Of a stretch of 47,286 nucleotides of DNA, positions 1 through 8,740 are shown in pieces (the stretch's first letter is position 1; each line of letters begins with the position of its first letter). Below the pieces are notes generated by a model. That model saw nothing but the letters and a program-made list of their open reading frames with translations. It made no database searches and was not told where the DNA came from. The DNA is from an uncultured Parafilimonas sp. (lineage in GTDB: Bacteria > Bacteroidota > Bacteroidia > Chitinophagales > Chitinophagaceae). The translations under genes and the position numbers were made by a program. The stretch lies in the NCBI GenBank assembly GCA_937892395.1, contig CALAGJ010000062.1, forward strand, positions 1 through 47,286. Direction: 5' to 3'.

Positions 1-191
1 CATCACAAATGCTCGAAACTATTATTACCAAAATATTTGAATGAATATAAGTTCAAGTTCAATAATCGAAACAGAAGGCACACTATTTTTAATTTATTAA
101 TTGATTAATTAATGCATTATCAACCACAACCTTATGCCTAGCAAAAATGCATTTGCGAATGAGATACATAATTCTATAAAATAATAATCAT

Positions 192-1016
192 TTATGCACC
201 CAACTGCGCTTCTACCATTTCCATCAGTTCTACACTTACGCCAGTATTACTAAAGCCACCATCATGAAATAAATTTTGCATAGTAACCATTCTTGTCAAG
301 TCACTAAACATTGATACGCAATAATCAGCACATGCTTCTGCACTTGCATTGCCCAAAGGGCTCATTTTATCAGCATAGGTTAAAAAACCATCAAATCCTT
401 TAATGCCACTACCGGCCGTTGTCTTAGTAGGCGATTGTGATATAGTATTAATCCGTACATTCTTCCGTTTACCATAGTGGTATCCAAAACTTCTTGCTAC
501 ACTTTCTAACAGTGCTTTTGCATCTGCCATTTCATTATAATCTGGGAATACTCTTTGTGCAGCTATGTATGTGAGTGCCACAATACTTCCCCAATCATTT
601 ATTGCATCCATATCCCATGCAGTTTTTATAACCCTATGTAAACTCATTGCAGAGATATCCAAAGTTTTTTGATTGAAGCCATAATCCATTTCTGTGTAGT
701 GTTTATTTTTCCTCACATTTAAACTCATGCCTATGGAATGTAAAACAAAATCAATACCACCACCAAAATGATTCATAGTTGTTTCAAATAGTTTTTTTAT
801 ATCATCTGCAGAGGTTACATCCGCACCCACAACAGGTGCACCTGTGGCTTCTGCAAGTTTATTTATTTCACCCATACGCATAGCAATAGGAGCGTTTGAT
901 AATACAATGCTAGCACCCTGCTCATGGCATTTCTCAGCCACCTTCCATGCTATACTCTGATCGTTTAATGCACCAAATATTATCCCCTTTTTCCCTTGTA
1001 GTAAATTATTTGACAT
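192..1016 (-). CDS. fabI: Enoyl-[acyl-carrier-protein] reductase [NADH], FabI type
   Basis: This cytosolic enzyme does the last reduction of each fatty-acid elongation cycle, turning trans-2-enoyl-ACP into acyl-ACP with NAD(P)H. The 274-residue protein has the usual FabI length and is a short-chain dehydrogenase fold. Near the N-terminus is the FabI-style nucleotide-binding stretch GIIFGALNDQSIAW (residues 11-24). The catalytic pair Tyr160 and Lys167 is spaced YX6K, and a second family-specific tyrosine (Tyr150) lies just before, as in FabI. A substrate-loop sequence SPTKTTAGSGIKGF follows. The ATG opens directly into the Rossmann fold with no signal peptide. No other fab gene is adjacent, so it appears to be a single-gene unit. 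Identification is from motifs and is confident. Confidence 0.96.
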   Translation of the reverse strand: MSNNLLQGKKGIIFGALNDQSIAWKVAEKCHEQGASIVLSNAPIAMRMGEINKLAEATGAPVVGADVTSADDIKKLFETTMNHFGGGIDFVLHSIGMSLNVRKNKHYTEMDYGFNQKTLDISAMSLHRVIKTAWDMDAINDWGSIVALTYIAAQRVFPDYNEMADAKALLESVARSFGYHYGKRKNVRINTISQSPTKTTAGSGIKGFDGFLTYADKMSPLGNASAEACADYCVSMFSDLTRMVTMQNLFHDGGFSNTGVSVELMEMVEAQLGA

Positions 1017-1354
1017 TGCCTTATTTTGGGGCTGAAATTAGGTGTATGATATGGAATAGCAAAAAGACCCCTGCAAATTTCTTATCAGTTCTCACTATGT
1101 ATTATTTCCATTGTTACTATAATATGCCAACAAATGGAGAGCAGATTATTTTTATATCGGTTAAAAAATATTTAGGCTAATCACAATACTTCATAAGTTT
1201 GATAGTACACATTTGCTCATCAATTTTGTATTCAATAATAATCCATCTTACTTGGGTGACCATGGCTCTAGCAATATTACTTACATAAAGAACAAATAAT
1301 TTCATTTTTCTGATGTATTTTCTTCATTGATTTCCCTATTTTTGCACCCCAAAT
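1017..1354. other. Intergenic region between fabI and tRNA-Leu
   Basis: About 340 bases without a convincing gene. It must hold the fabI promoter (minus strand), for which I see no clean TAnnTTTG box, and at its right end the tRNA promoter. A short open frame on the plus strand overlaps the fabI start and has no recognisable protein character. Confidence 0.6.
1337..1344 (+). promoter_or_regulatory. Bacteroidota -7 element before tRNA-Leu
   Basis: TATTTTTG matches TAnnTTTG and ends ten bases before the tRNA. No good TTTG -33 element is seen at the usual distance. Confidence 0.6.
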
Positions 1355-1436
1355 GCGGATGTGGCGAAACTGGCAGACGCATCAGACTTAGGATCTGACG
1401 CCGCGAGGCATGGGGGTTCGATTCCCTTCATCCGCA
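1355..1436 (+). tRNA. tRNA-Leu, anticodon UAG (reads CUA/CUN)
   Basis: The acceptor arms GCGGATG and CATCCGC pair perfectly. The anticodon loop CTTAGGA sits on a five-pair stem (TCAGA/TCTGA) and places TAG at the anticodon. A long variable arm and the T-loop GGTTCGATTCC are present, as expected for a class II leucine tRNA of about 82 bases. The discriminator base is A and CCA is not encoded (CTA follows), so CCA would be added after transcription. It has its own promoter and terminator. Confidence 0.96.
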
Positions 1437-1443
1437 CTACAAA

Positions 1444-1472
1444 GCCACACTTCTATAGTGTGGCTATTTTTT
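1444..1472 (+). terminator. Rho-independent terminator after tRNA-Leu
   Basis: A perfect seven-pair stem (GCCACAC/GTGTGGC, 1444-1450 and 1458-1464) is followed by TATTTTTT. It starts eight bases after the tRNA and separates it from trigger factor. Confidence 0.85.
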
Positions 1473-1504
1473 AAAATCTGGGCTACGCCCAAAATTCTAT
1501 CAAT

Positions 1505-2863
1505 ATGGCTACTATTACAAGAGAACCGATTGCCTCTTTAAACGATAAATTAATCGTTACCCTTCATAAAGATGACTATTTACAGTCTTTCGAAAAAAGC
1601 CTTAAAAATTATGCAAAGAATGCAAACATACCCGGCTTTAGAAAAGGCTTTGTTCCTGTAGGAATTGTAAAGAAGATGTATGGTAACAGTGTGTTTGTGG
1701 AGGAGGTGCTTAATAAGGTGGAGAAGGAATTGAATAACTATGTTGCCCAAGAAAATTTAGAAATATTTGCACAACCCTTACCGTTGGATTCTGATGCCCG
1801 CATGTTGGATATGAATAATCCTGGGGATTATATGTTTGCATTTGAAATAGGACTCAAACCGGCAATCAATATCAATTACAAAGAGTTACAACTTACAAAA
1901 TATGTTATATCTGCTACGCCGGAAATGATACAAGAAGAAGTATCTCATTTACAAAAAAGGCATGGAAAATTGGAAGATGTTGAATCCATTGCTGATGATG
2001 AAACTGTATTAAACCTTACTATTAAAGAAGTAGTAGCAGAAAATGTTAATGAAGTAGCAAAAGAATATACCAATAGTTTATTGCTTAAATATTTTAATGA
2101 AAGTTTCAGACCTGGATTGATTGGTAAAAAAGAAGGTGATAGTTTTACTACAAGCCTCAATGAAGCCTTCGATGAAAAAGAAAAAGAATGGTTAATAAAA
2201 GATTTGAATTTAGATGCCGATAACGCTTCAGATTTAGATAAGCAATTTGAATTTACCATTACAAAAGCAGGGCTAATACAGCTTGCAGCATTCAATGAAG
2301 AATTTTTTGAGCAGGCATTTCCAGATAGAGGATTAGCCAATGAAGAAGAGCTGCGCAATGCAATAAAAATTGAAATAGAAAGTCAGTATAATGCGGCATC
2401 AAAAAATCAATTGAATGATCAAGTTTACCATCTTTTGACCGACCATACACCAGTAGAGTTACCAGAAAACTTTTTGAAGCGTTGGATAAAAGAAGGTGGT
2501 GAAAAACAACTTACTGATGAAGAAGCAGCCAATGAAATGCCTAAGTTCATTGATCAACTGAAGTGGAATCTGATCAGCACACAGCTAACAAAAGAGTTTG
2601 AAATAACTGTATTGCCGGAAGAAATAAAAGCACAAGCTAAAAAGCAGATAATGGCTTATATGCGCATGCCTGCTACACAGGAAAACTCTTGGATGGATCA
2701 ATATGCTGAAAGCATGCTAAAGGATAAAAAGTTTGTTGAAAATACTTATTACGAAGTGCAGACAGAAAAAATATTTGCTGCAATTGTAGCAAATGCACAG
2801 GTATCAGAAGAAAGCATTACCCCAGAAGCATTACAGGAAAAAATGCGTCACCATCATCATTAA
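1505..2863 (+). CDS. tig: Trigger factor, ribosome-associated chaperone
   Basis: Trigger factor binds the ribosomal exit tunnel and holds nascent chains, sometimes with proline-isomerase activity. The 452-residue length fits the family. The ribosome-binding signature is clear at about residues 44-58 (PGFRKG, then VPVGIVKKMYG). The middle region, where the FKBP-type isomerase domain would sit, is poorly conserved to the eye, as is common in Bacteroidota members. The C-terminal half is rich in charged and helix-forming residues, consistent with the substrate-binding arms. The chain ends in a native run of four histidines. It begins at the ATG after a small hairpin (TGGGC/GCCCA) ten bases upstream. 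A strong terminator follows, so it is probably monocistronic. Confidence 0.93.
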   Translation: MATITREPIASLNDKLIVTLHKDDYLQSFEKSLKNYAKNANIPGFRKGFVPVGIVKKMYGNSVFVEEVLNKVEKELNNYVAQENLEIFAQPLPLDSDARMLDMNNPGDYMFAFEIGLKPAININYKELQLTKYVISATPEMIQEEVSHLQKRHGKLEDVESIADDETVLNLTIKEVVAENVNEVAKEYTNSLLLKYFNESFRPGLIGKKEGDSFTTSLNEAFDEKEKEWLIKDLNLDADNASDLDKQFEFTITKAGLIQLAAFNEEFFEQAFPDRGLANEEELRNAIKIEIESQYNAASKNQLNDQVYHLLTDHTPVELPENFLKRWIKEGGEKQLTDEEAANEMPKFIDQLKWNLISTQLTKEFEITVLPEEIKAQAKKQIMAYMRMPATQENSWMDQYAESMLKDKKFVENTYYEVQTEKIFAAIVANAQVSEESITPEALQEKMRHHHH

Positions 2864-2872
2864 TGATTTTTT

Positions 2873-2900
2873 AAAACCGCTCTTTTACAAGCGGTTTTTT
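2873..2900 (+). terminator. Rho-independent terminator after tig
   Basis: The stem AAAACCGC/GCGGTTTT (2873-2880 and 2891-2898) is followed by more T residues and begins ten bases after the tig stop. Confidence 0.85.
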
Positions 2901-3001
2901 TAATACTGTAAAGTTTTGAAATCGTTCACCAATCACTAAAATCGTTTGAGCGGTTACAGTTTTTTAAAGTTTAACTTGCGGCTAGCAAAAGAGCATACCA
3001 A

Positions 3002-4198
3002 ATGACACATATAGGAATCATAAGAGAAGGCAAATCGCCGGCAGACAACCGGGTGGCACTTACACCGGCTCAATGTAGGTGGTTGCTCAAAAATATTGAC
3101 TGTACTATCACCGTTCAGCCTTCACCAACAAGATGTTTTAAGGATGAAGAGTATCTGCAAGGAGGGGTTATCCTACAAGAAGATTTAAGTAGTTGTGATA
3201 TTTTATTTGGCATAAAAGAAGTACCCACTTCGATGCTACTCAAAGGGAAAACATATTTATTTTTTAGCCATACCATCAAAATGCAGCCTTACAACAAAAA
3301 GCTGATGCAAGCAATGGTGGCCAATGATATTACCTTGATTGATTACGAATGTTTGAAACACAAGGATGGACAAAGAATAATTGGTTTTGGATTTTTTGCC
3401 GGTATTGTAGGAGCACATAATGGTATATGGTGCTATGGAAAAAGAACTGGTGCTTTTAATCTGAAAAGAGTCTATAAGCAAAAAGATTATGCGCAGCTGA
3501 TACATGGTTATTTTGGGCTTAAACTACCACCCATAAAAATAGCTGTAACGGGCAGCGGAAGAGTAGCTCATGGTATTTTAGAAATCATGAACTTGATGGA
3601 TGTACAAGAAGTAGAACCGGATGAATACATATCCACTACATACGAATATCCCGTTTATGTGCATTTGAAAGGGGCAGATTTATATACACACAAAGAGACA
3701 AAGCAATACAATCGTACTCATTTTCATAGTAATCCTTCAGAATATGAAAGCACGTTTATAAAATATCTAAACCATACAGATATTTTAATGAATGGCGTTT
3801 ATTGGGATAAAGATATACCCAGACTGTTTGAACTGGCAGATATAAAAAGCGAAGGATTTAAAATGAATACCATTGCAGATATTACGGATGATCAAGGTGG
3901 TAGTGTGCCTTGCAATTTAGGAGATGGCACAATTGAAGATCCAGTATATGGCGTAAACAGATGGAGGGTTGAAAAAACATTGCCATTTGAGAAAGATTGT
4001 ATTGATATAATGGCTGTTGGTAATCTTCCTAACGAACTGCCCAGAGATGCAAGTAGGTTCTTTGGAGAGCAACTTATCAAATATGTCTTAGGCGATATCA
4101 TCAATGGGGGTAGCGATTTAATAGAAAGAGCCACTATTTTAAAACAAGGCAAGCTCACAGATACATATACTTACCTTACTGACTATGCCAATTTGTAA
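3002..4198 (+). CDS. Saccharopine dehydrogenase / alanine dehydrogenase-PNT family oxidoreductase
   Basis: The 398-residue protein begins MTHIGIIREGKSPADNRVAL, the N-terminal pattern of the alanine dehydrogenase / transhydrogenase / lysine-forming saccharopine dehydrogenase (Lys1) superfamily. A second Rossmann fold starts near residue 178 with KIAVTGSGRVAHGILEIM. The C-terminal part carries ADITDDQGGSVPCNLGDGTIEDPVYG, read here in two halves as a conserved substrate-proximal region. It has no signal peptide, so it should be cytosolic. It lies upstream of dapB, which invites a role around lysine metabolism, but a terminator-like hairpin separates the two. The family is secure; the substrate is not, and assignment as a true saccharopine dehydrogenase is an inference. 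Confidence 0.8.
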   Translation: MTHIGIIREGKSPADNRVALTPAQCRWLLKNIDCTITVQPSPTRCFKDEEYLQGGVILQEDLSSCDILFGIKEVPTSMLLKGKTYLFFSHTIKMQPYNKKLMQAMVANDITLIDYECLKHKDGQRIIGFGFFAGIVGAHNGIWCYGKRTGAFNLKRVYKQKDYAQLIHGYFGLKLPPIKIAVTGSGRVAHGILEIMNLMDVQEVEPDEYISTTYEYPVYVHLKGADLYTHKETKQYNRTHFHSNPSEYESTFIKYLNHTDILMNGVYWDKDIPRLFELADIKSEGFKMNTIADITDDQGGSVPCNLGDGTIEDPVYGVNRWRVEKTLPFEKDCIDIMAVGNLPNELPRDASRFFGEQLIKYVLGDIINGGSDLIERATILKQGKLTDTYTYLTDYANL

Positions 4199-4268
4199 GG
4201 TGTAATTTGGACTAATTTTTATACACATTTTTTAGCGCATTTAATTATCATTGTATTTTATATGATTC

Positions 4269-4299
4269 AATACTTCATCTTTACGGACGAAGTATTTTT
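4269..4299 (+). terminator. Terminator-like hairpin between the oxidoreductase gene and dapB
   Basis: The stem AATACTTC/GAAGTATT (4269-4276 and 4289-4296) ends in a T run. The same downstream arm contains TATTTTTG (4293-4300), a perfect -7 box that would start a dapB transcript about 50 bases before its ATG. A terminator and a promoter may therefore overlap here. Confidence 0.6.
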
Positions 4300-4355
4300 G
4301 GGTTTTCTTAATTCAAAATTTGAGCATACTTTTTTTCGAAATAAATCACAATAAG

Positions 4356-5072
4356 ATGAAGATTGCATTAGTGGGTTATGGCAAAATGGGCAAGGCAATA
4401 GAATCAATTGCTGTAGAAAAAGGGCATGAAATTGTTTTAAAAGTGGATATAGAACATGCAGATAAATTTACTATTGAAAACCTACAATTGGCGGATGTTG
4501 CTATCGAATTTACTGGCCCTTTGAGTGCCATAAACAATATCAAAACTTGCATTGATGCAGGAGTGCCAGTGGTGAGTGGTAGCACAGGTTGGCTTCAGCA
4601 ATGGGCTTTAGTATCTGATCATTGTACTGCAAAAAATGGCGGCTTGCTGTATGCCAGTAATTTCAGTATTGGTGTCAATGTTTTTTTTGCACTAAACAAA
4701 TACCTTGCTAACCTCATAGGTCAGTATTCCAATTATAAACCAATCATTCATGAGGTGCATCATACCCAAAAAAAAGATGCTCCCAGTGGTACAGCCATTT
4801 CATTAGCAGAGCAGATCATCAGTCATCAACAATCATGGACAGGTTGGGTACATGATGCACCAACAAAAGAGCATGAATTCAACATTACAAGTAAAAGAAA
4901 AGATCCTGCACCCGGCACACATACGGTGAGCTGGCATAATGAAGTAGATACTATTGAAATAAAACATGAAGCTCATAGCAGAAGCGGTTTTGCACTTGGA
5001 GCTGTATTAGCGGCTGAGTTTTTGCAAAATAAAAAGGGCATTTTTTCAATGAAAGATGTACTGGGTTTTTGA
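4356..5072 (+). CDS. dapB: 4-hydroxy-tetrahydrodipicolinate reductase
   Basis: DapB reduces the dipicolinate-pathway intermediate in the cytosol on the way to diaminopimelate and lysine, supplying peptidoglycan and protein synthesis. The N-terminal KIALVGYGKMGKAIE is the dinucleotide-binding motif. The catalytic stretch EVHHTQKKDAPSGTA carries the HH pair and the lysine expected of the family. I chose the ATG at 4356 (238 residues) because it opens directly into the Rossmann strand; a TTG 12 codons upstream adds residues with no family match. The protein is slightly shorter than proteobacterial DapB, as usual in this phylum. The kinase gene downstream starts only 21 bases after the stop, so the two may share a transcript. 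Confidence 0.95.
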   Translation: MKIALVGYGKMGKAIESIAVEKGHEIVLKVDIEHADKFTIENLQLADVAIEFTGPLSAINNIKTCIDAGVPVVSGSTGWLQQWALVSDHCTAKNGGLLYASNFSIGVNVFFALNKYLANLIGQYSNYKPIIHEVHHTQKKDAPSGTAISLAEQIISHQQSWTGWVHDAPTKEHEFNITSKRKDPAPGTHTVSWHNEVDTIEIKHEAHSRSGFALGAVLAAEFLQNKKGIFSMKDVLGF

Positions 5073-5093
5073 CATCATATAATCCATGTACGC

Positions 5094-6908
5094 ATGATAA
5101 GATTTCTTTTTTATTTCCTTTCATTGATCTGCTGCTTGCAGATGAATTTTTTATATGCACAGCCAACAACTGATGCAGTAAAACAAGTAATCACAAGTTC
5201 AAACGCAACCTATAAAGAAAAAATAGAAGCATACATAGATTTAGCTGGCAACATTCAATTAAAAAATTTTGGTGAAAATTTAAAATATGGATATGAAGGT
5301 GTTTCTTTCGCCATCAATCATGCAGACACTACCAGTAGAGGCATACTGTTAAATAATATTGGTAAAGCGCATTACTTTAATGCTGACTATGATAGTGCTA
5401 ATATTTATTATCAAAAAGCTATAACAGTTTTGCTACAAACCAATGCAGTACTACAGCTTGCGGATGTATATAACAATATTGCCAAGTTATATCGAAAGCT
5501 AAAAAAACTTTCTGCTGCACATAGTTTTTACAAAAAAGCTTTTGACATCTATACAAAACAAAAAAATGAGAATGGCATAGCTACAATCTTCAATGAGGAA
5601 GGTGTGGTATATGAATATGAAGAAAACTATGATCAGGCAATAAAAAATTATAAGGCTTCACTCCAATTGAGGGAGCGTATGCATGATTCAGTTGGTATTG
5701 GATATGCACTCAATTTTATTGGTGGCGCTTTTGCCATGATGCAAAATTTTGATGAGGCAATCCATTATAATATGCAAGCACTTCGTATCCGCGAATTGAT
5801 GAAAGATAGTTTTGCCATTGCACTTTCATATTCTGATATGGGTGTTATTTATGCCATGCAGAAAAATTTTAGTAGCGCACATCAGTACCTTGAGCAAAGC
5901 AATCAATTGGCCAGAGCACTTCGATACCCAGATTTAATTTTGACCAATCTGAAACAGCTTTCTGATGTAGCATCTGATGAAAACGAATTTGAACAGGCAT
6001 ACAGCTACCAGAAGGAATATGCATTAATCAAAGATTCTATTTACCAAAGTGAAACGAGCAAGCAAATAGAAGAGTTTGCGGCAAGATATGAAACTGCGGA
6101 AAAGGAAAAACTGATACAAGAGCAGGAGTTTGCCATTTCAAGACGAAACTATTGGATTGCAGGCATCGTAGCTGCTTTCATTCTTTGTTGCCTACTGGGC
6201 TATTCCTGGTACAGACGTTATCAACTCAAGCAAGCTGCTATGCTTCAGCAGGAAAGAATGGAACAAAGGGCTTTGGCTGCGCAAAATATTATTGAAGCTG
6301 AAGAAAAAGAGCGTAAACGCATAGCATCTGAACTGCATGATGGTGTAGGGCAAACCATGAGTGCTGCCAGTATGAATCTTTCTGTTTTAAAAGATGGGTT
6401 AATCAACATAGATAATAAGCATGAAGTACTTATGAGTAAAGTACATGCAATGGTAAATGATAGCTGCAACGAAATTAGAACGGTATCTCATAACCTGATG
6501 CCACATGCCCTAAATGACAAAAATCTATCCTTAGCAGTAAAAGATTTTATTTCAAAAATTGATTCAAATGTGCTGCCCATATATTTACACGCAGAGGGTT
6601 TTGATGCGTTAACTGTTACACCCGCAGAGTCCGTATTGTACAGGGTAATACAGGAAATTGTAAACAATGTACTCAAACATGCCAAGGCAAAGCGATTAGA
6701 CATTAGTTTGATGAAATCAACAAGTAGTATAGAAGCAATTTTGGAAGATGATGGTATTGGTTTTGATTTAGTTGGCGCAAGCCAAAAAAAAGGTTTGGGT
6801 TTGCAAAATATTCAGAGTCGTATTGCATGGCTGCAAGGGCATGTAGAATGGGATACTTCACCCGGTAGAGGTACGGTTGTTTCCATATTCATCCCTTTTA
6901 AGGTTTAA
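5094..6908 (+). CDS. TPR-containing sensor histidine kinase (HisKA_3 / NarL partner type)
   Basis: This 604-residue protein starts with a signal-peptide-like segment ending LYAQ (about residues 1-22). A predicted periplasmic region follows, built of tetratricopeptide-like helical repeats (about 65-320), with recurring motifs such as ADVYNNIAKLYRKL and GIGYALNFIGGAFAMM. One membrane span lies near residues 351-372 and a coiled linker follows. The cytoplasmic part has the HisKA_3 box ERKRIASELHDGVGQ with phospho-acceptor His415, then an ATPase domain with an N box (IQEIVNNVLKHA) and G boxes (DDGIGFD, KGLGLQNI). The next gene encodes a LuxR-type regulator and is its obvious partner. The signal sensed is unknown; TPR sensors of this design are common in Bacteroidota. 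Confidence 0.9.
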   Translation: MIRFLFYFLSLICCLQMNFLYAQPTTDAVKQVITSSNATYKEKIEAYIDLAGNIQLKNFGENLKYGYEGVSFAINHADTTSRGILLNNIGKAHYFNADYDSANIYYQKAITVLLQTNAVLQLADVYNNIAKLYRKLKKLSAAHSFYKKAFDIYTKQKNENGIATIFNEEGVVYEYEENYDQAIKNYKASLQLRERMHDSVGIGYALNFIGGAFAMMQNFDEAIHYNMQALRIRELMKDSFAIALSYSDMGVIYAMQKNFSSAHQYLEQSNQLARALRYPDLILTNLKQLSDVASDENEFEQAYSYQKEYALIKDSIYQSETSKQIEEFAARYETAEKEKLIQEQEFAISRRNYWIAGIVAAFILCCLLGYSWYRRYQLKQAAMLQQERMEQRALAAQNIIEAEEKERKRIASELHDGVGQTMSAASMNLSVLKDGLINIDNKHEVLMSKVHAMVNDSCNEIRTVSHNLMPHALNDKNLSLAVKDFISKIDSNVLPIYLHAEGFDALTVTPAESVLYRVIQEIVNNVLKHAKAKRLDISLMKSTSSIEAILEDDGIGFDLVGASQKKGLGLQNIQSRIAWLQGHVEWDTSPGRGTVVSIFIPFKV

Positions 6909-6993
6909 CAAAAATTATACTTTGAATTTTATGTAAAAACAGTTGTGTTGAATCCAGTATCCAAATTTGAAAAGCATATTTAATCTTATACAA

Positions 6994-7635
6994 ATGAATC
7001 CAATTCGTATTGCTATTACAGACGATCACCAATTAGTGATTGATGGGTTGATTGCTTTATTAGACCATCATAATATTGAAGTAATCTATTACACCACCAA
7101 CCCCATAGATATGTTGGATAAGCTGGATACTATTGCAATTGATGTGCTGCTTACTGACATCATGATGGAAGGTTTAACAGGGCAGCAGCTTGCAAAGGCG
7201 GTCAGGAAGAAATTTCCACAAATACGCATCCTTGCTTTGAGCATGAGTGGCAAAGGAGATATTGTAGATGAAATGATTCAAGATGCTGATATAGCGGGAT
7301 ATGTATTAAAAAATATTGGAAAAGCTGAATTGATTCAAGCCATTGAAACCGTGGCATCAGGTGGCTTTTATTTTAGTGATGAAGTCTTAAAAGCATTGGA
7401 TAGAACCCTTCAATTACAAAAAGAAAATGAAAGTACCCATTTGACTCCAAGAGAAATTGAAGTGATTACTTTAATGGAAAAAGAAATGGCAAATAAAGAG
7501 ATAGCCGATACACTGTTTATAAGTGAAAGAACAGTGGAAACACATCGTAAAAATATTTTCAGAAAAACAAAAACAAATAGTGTGGTAGGGCTTATTAAAT
7601 ATGCTTATGAGCATAAATTAATACAACTCACTTAG
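6994..7635 (+). CDS. Response regulator, NarL/FixJ family
   Basis: This cytosolic DNA-binding regulator pairs with the TPR kinase encoded just upstream. The receiver domain has the acidic pair Asp10/Asp11 (ITDDH) and the phospho-acceptor Asp55 in LLTDIMMEG. The C-terminal LuxR-type helix-turn-helix begins LTPREIEVITLM and continues through NKEIADTLFISERTVETHRK, read in parts, with the recognition helix intact. I chose ATG 6994 (213 residues) rather than a TTG nine codons upstream, because family members start a few residues before the first strand. The gene converges on rnpB, with only about 30 bases between them. Its targets cannot be read from this window. Confidence 0.92.
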   Translation: MNPIRIAITDDHQLVIDGLIALLDHHNIEVIYYTTNPIDMLDKLDTIAIDVLLTDIMMEGLTGQQLAKAVRKKFPQIRILALSMSGKGDIVDEMIQDADIAGYVLKNIGKAELIQAIETVASGGFYFSDEVLKALDRTLQLQKENESTHLTPREIEVITLMEKEMANKEIADTLFISERTVETHRKNIFRKTKTNSVVGLIKYAYEHKLIQLT

Positions 7636-7667
7636 CCATATTTTGAGTATTCCTTATTTGAAAAAAT

Positions 7668-8022
7668 GCTACAAACCCCATAAGCCGGATTCTGTTTTAA
7701 ACTATCATTTATCTGGCCATTACATTACTGCAATGATCTTGCTGCCTACCCTGGAATCTTGCCTAAGCATTAGGCGGGCCGCCTTCAAAGACTCCTGTAT
7801 TTGGCATTGCAGCGCCCAAGGTTTACCCGCATCTAAAGTTACCAAAAAATGCCGTGAGCTCTTACCTCACATTTTCACCTTTACTCTGTTATGCAGAGCA
7901 GTTATTTTCTGTGGCACTATCTTCTTTACATGTAAAGACCGGTCATTAGCCGGTGGGCTGCCCTTTGCTGTCCGGACTTTCCTCATTCTGCGTAGCAGAA
8001 AGCGATAGTACAGATTTGTAGC
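7668..8022 (-). ncRNA. rnpB: RNase P RNA (bacterial class A-like)
   Basis: Read on the minus strand, the RNA has the universal 5' core GAGGAAAGTCCGGACA (starting near 7985) and the universal 3' core ACAGAATCCGGCTTAT (7680-7695), which pair as helix P4 in all bacterial RNase P RNAs. The ends are set by a perfect eight-pair P1 helix, GCTACAAA (8022-8015) with TTTGTAGC (7675-7668). The 3' end runs straight into ATTTTTT, so P1 probably doubles as the terminator stem. At about 355 bases the size fits. An open frame on the opposite strand across this interval is a by-product of the RNA and not a gene. Confidence 0.96.
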
Positions 8023-8026
8023 GGTG

Positions 8027-8034
8027 TAAAGATA
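8027..8034 (-). promoter_or_regulatory. Near-consensus -7 element of rnpB
   Basis: TATCTTTA differs from TAnnTTTG only at the last base. It ends four bases before the P1-defined first base of the RNA (8022), which calibrates the box-to-start distance used elsewhere in this window. Confidence 0.55.
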
Positions 8035-8090
8035 TGTATGACAGAAATGTTATAAGCATACTTTTAATGTAAGTTGAAACATACATTATA

Positions 8091-8564
8091 TTATTCACAC
8101 ACCACCTCAGTTGCTAATAACTTTGATAACCCTGCTGCACCCCAGCGCATCACTACATTATGATTGTATTGAAACAAGGGTTTTAACATAAAAGATAGCA
8201 TATTCATCCAGCCTTTGTTTGTGGATACATTCCAATAATAGGTAACGGCAGTAATTCCATCCTTTTCACTAAATGCCCAACTACCCTCACCCTCCAGTTC
8301 TCCGTATGCCCTGCCTTTCAGATAATCATATTCTAAACGCTCTGTTACTTGCATCAAAAAACTAAGCCGATATGGCAATACACTTTTCCATACATATTTT
8401 CTTACGCCAAACAATCCTTGTTCATTTTCTTTTTCAAGAATTTCTACGGCCTCCACCCCCTTCCACCAAATAGGCCATTTTTCGCTTTGAAATATTGCTT
8501 CCCATACTTTTTGTACAGGTGCTTTTATTTTCCAATTTGTTACAAATCGGTACTCATTTTTCAT
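8091..8564 (-). CDS. SRPBCC-family (START/polyketide cyclase-like) protein
   Basis: A 157-residue cytosolic protein with the helix-grip pattern of the SRPBCC superfamily. It opens with an alternating strand and the motif APVQKVWEAIFQSEKWPIWW, typical of the first helices that cap the ligand cavity, followed by strands such as VRKYVWKSVLPYRLSFLMQV. The last helix (about 115-150) contains WMNMLSFMLKPLF. These proteins bind hydrophobic ligands or act as cyclases; no catalytic residue can be assigned here. It stands alone between rnpB and ferritin, so context gives no help with function. Domain call is fairly sure, function unknown. Confidence 0.75.
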   Translation of the reverse strand: MKNEYRFVTNWKIKAPVQKVWEAIFQSEKWPIWWKGVEAVEILEKENEQGLFGVRKYVWKSVLPYRLSFLMQVTERLEYDYLKGRAYGELEGEGSWAFSEKDGITAVTYYWNVSTNKGWMNMLSFMLKPLFQYNHNVVMRWGAAGLSKLLATEVVCE

Positions 8565-8740
8565 TTCAATAAAATACGAAAACTGTTGCTAAAAAGATTG
8601 AGGACCAAAAAAATAATGCTTCAATGGATAAAAATGAGTGTATTCCAAGCATCGCACAGATGCTAAGATTAGCCTGCTTTTCTGAAATGTTTTTATAAAT
8701 AACTTTTTATCCCTTTTATTTGTTATAGAAAAAAAATAAA

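Noticed and set aside
1481..1493. Small hairpins TGGGC/GCCCA here and GCCC/GGGC near 20612
   Set aside because: Both are short, lie before genes, and differ in sequence. I considered a REP-like family, but two unlike copies are not enough.
7643..8008. Open frame of about 120 codons on the plus strand
   Set aside because: It runs across the RNase P RNA on the opposite strand; conserved RNA motifs explain the sequence and the protein has no recognisable character.
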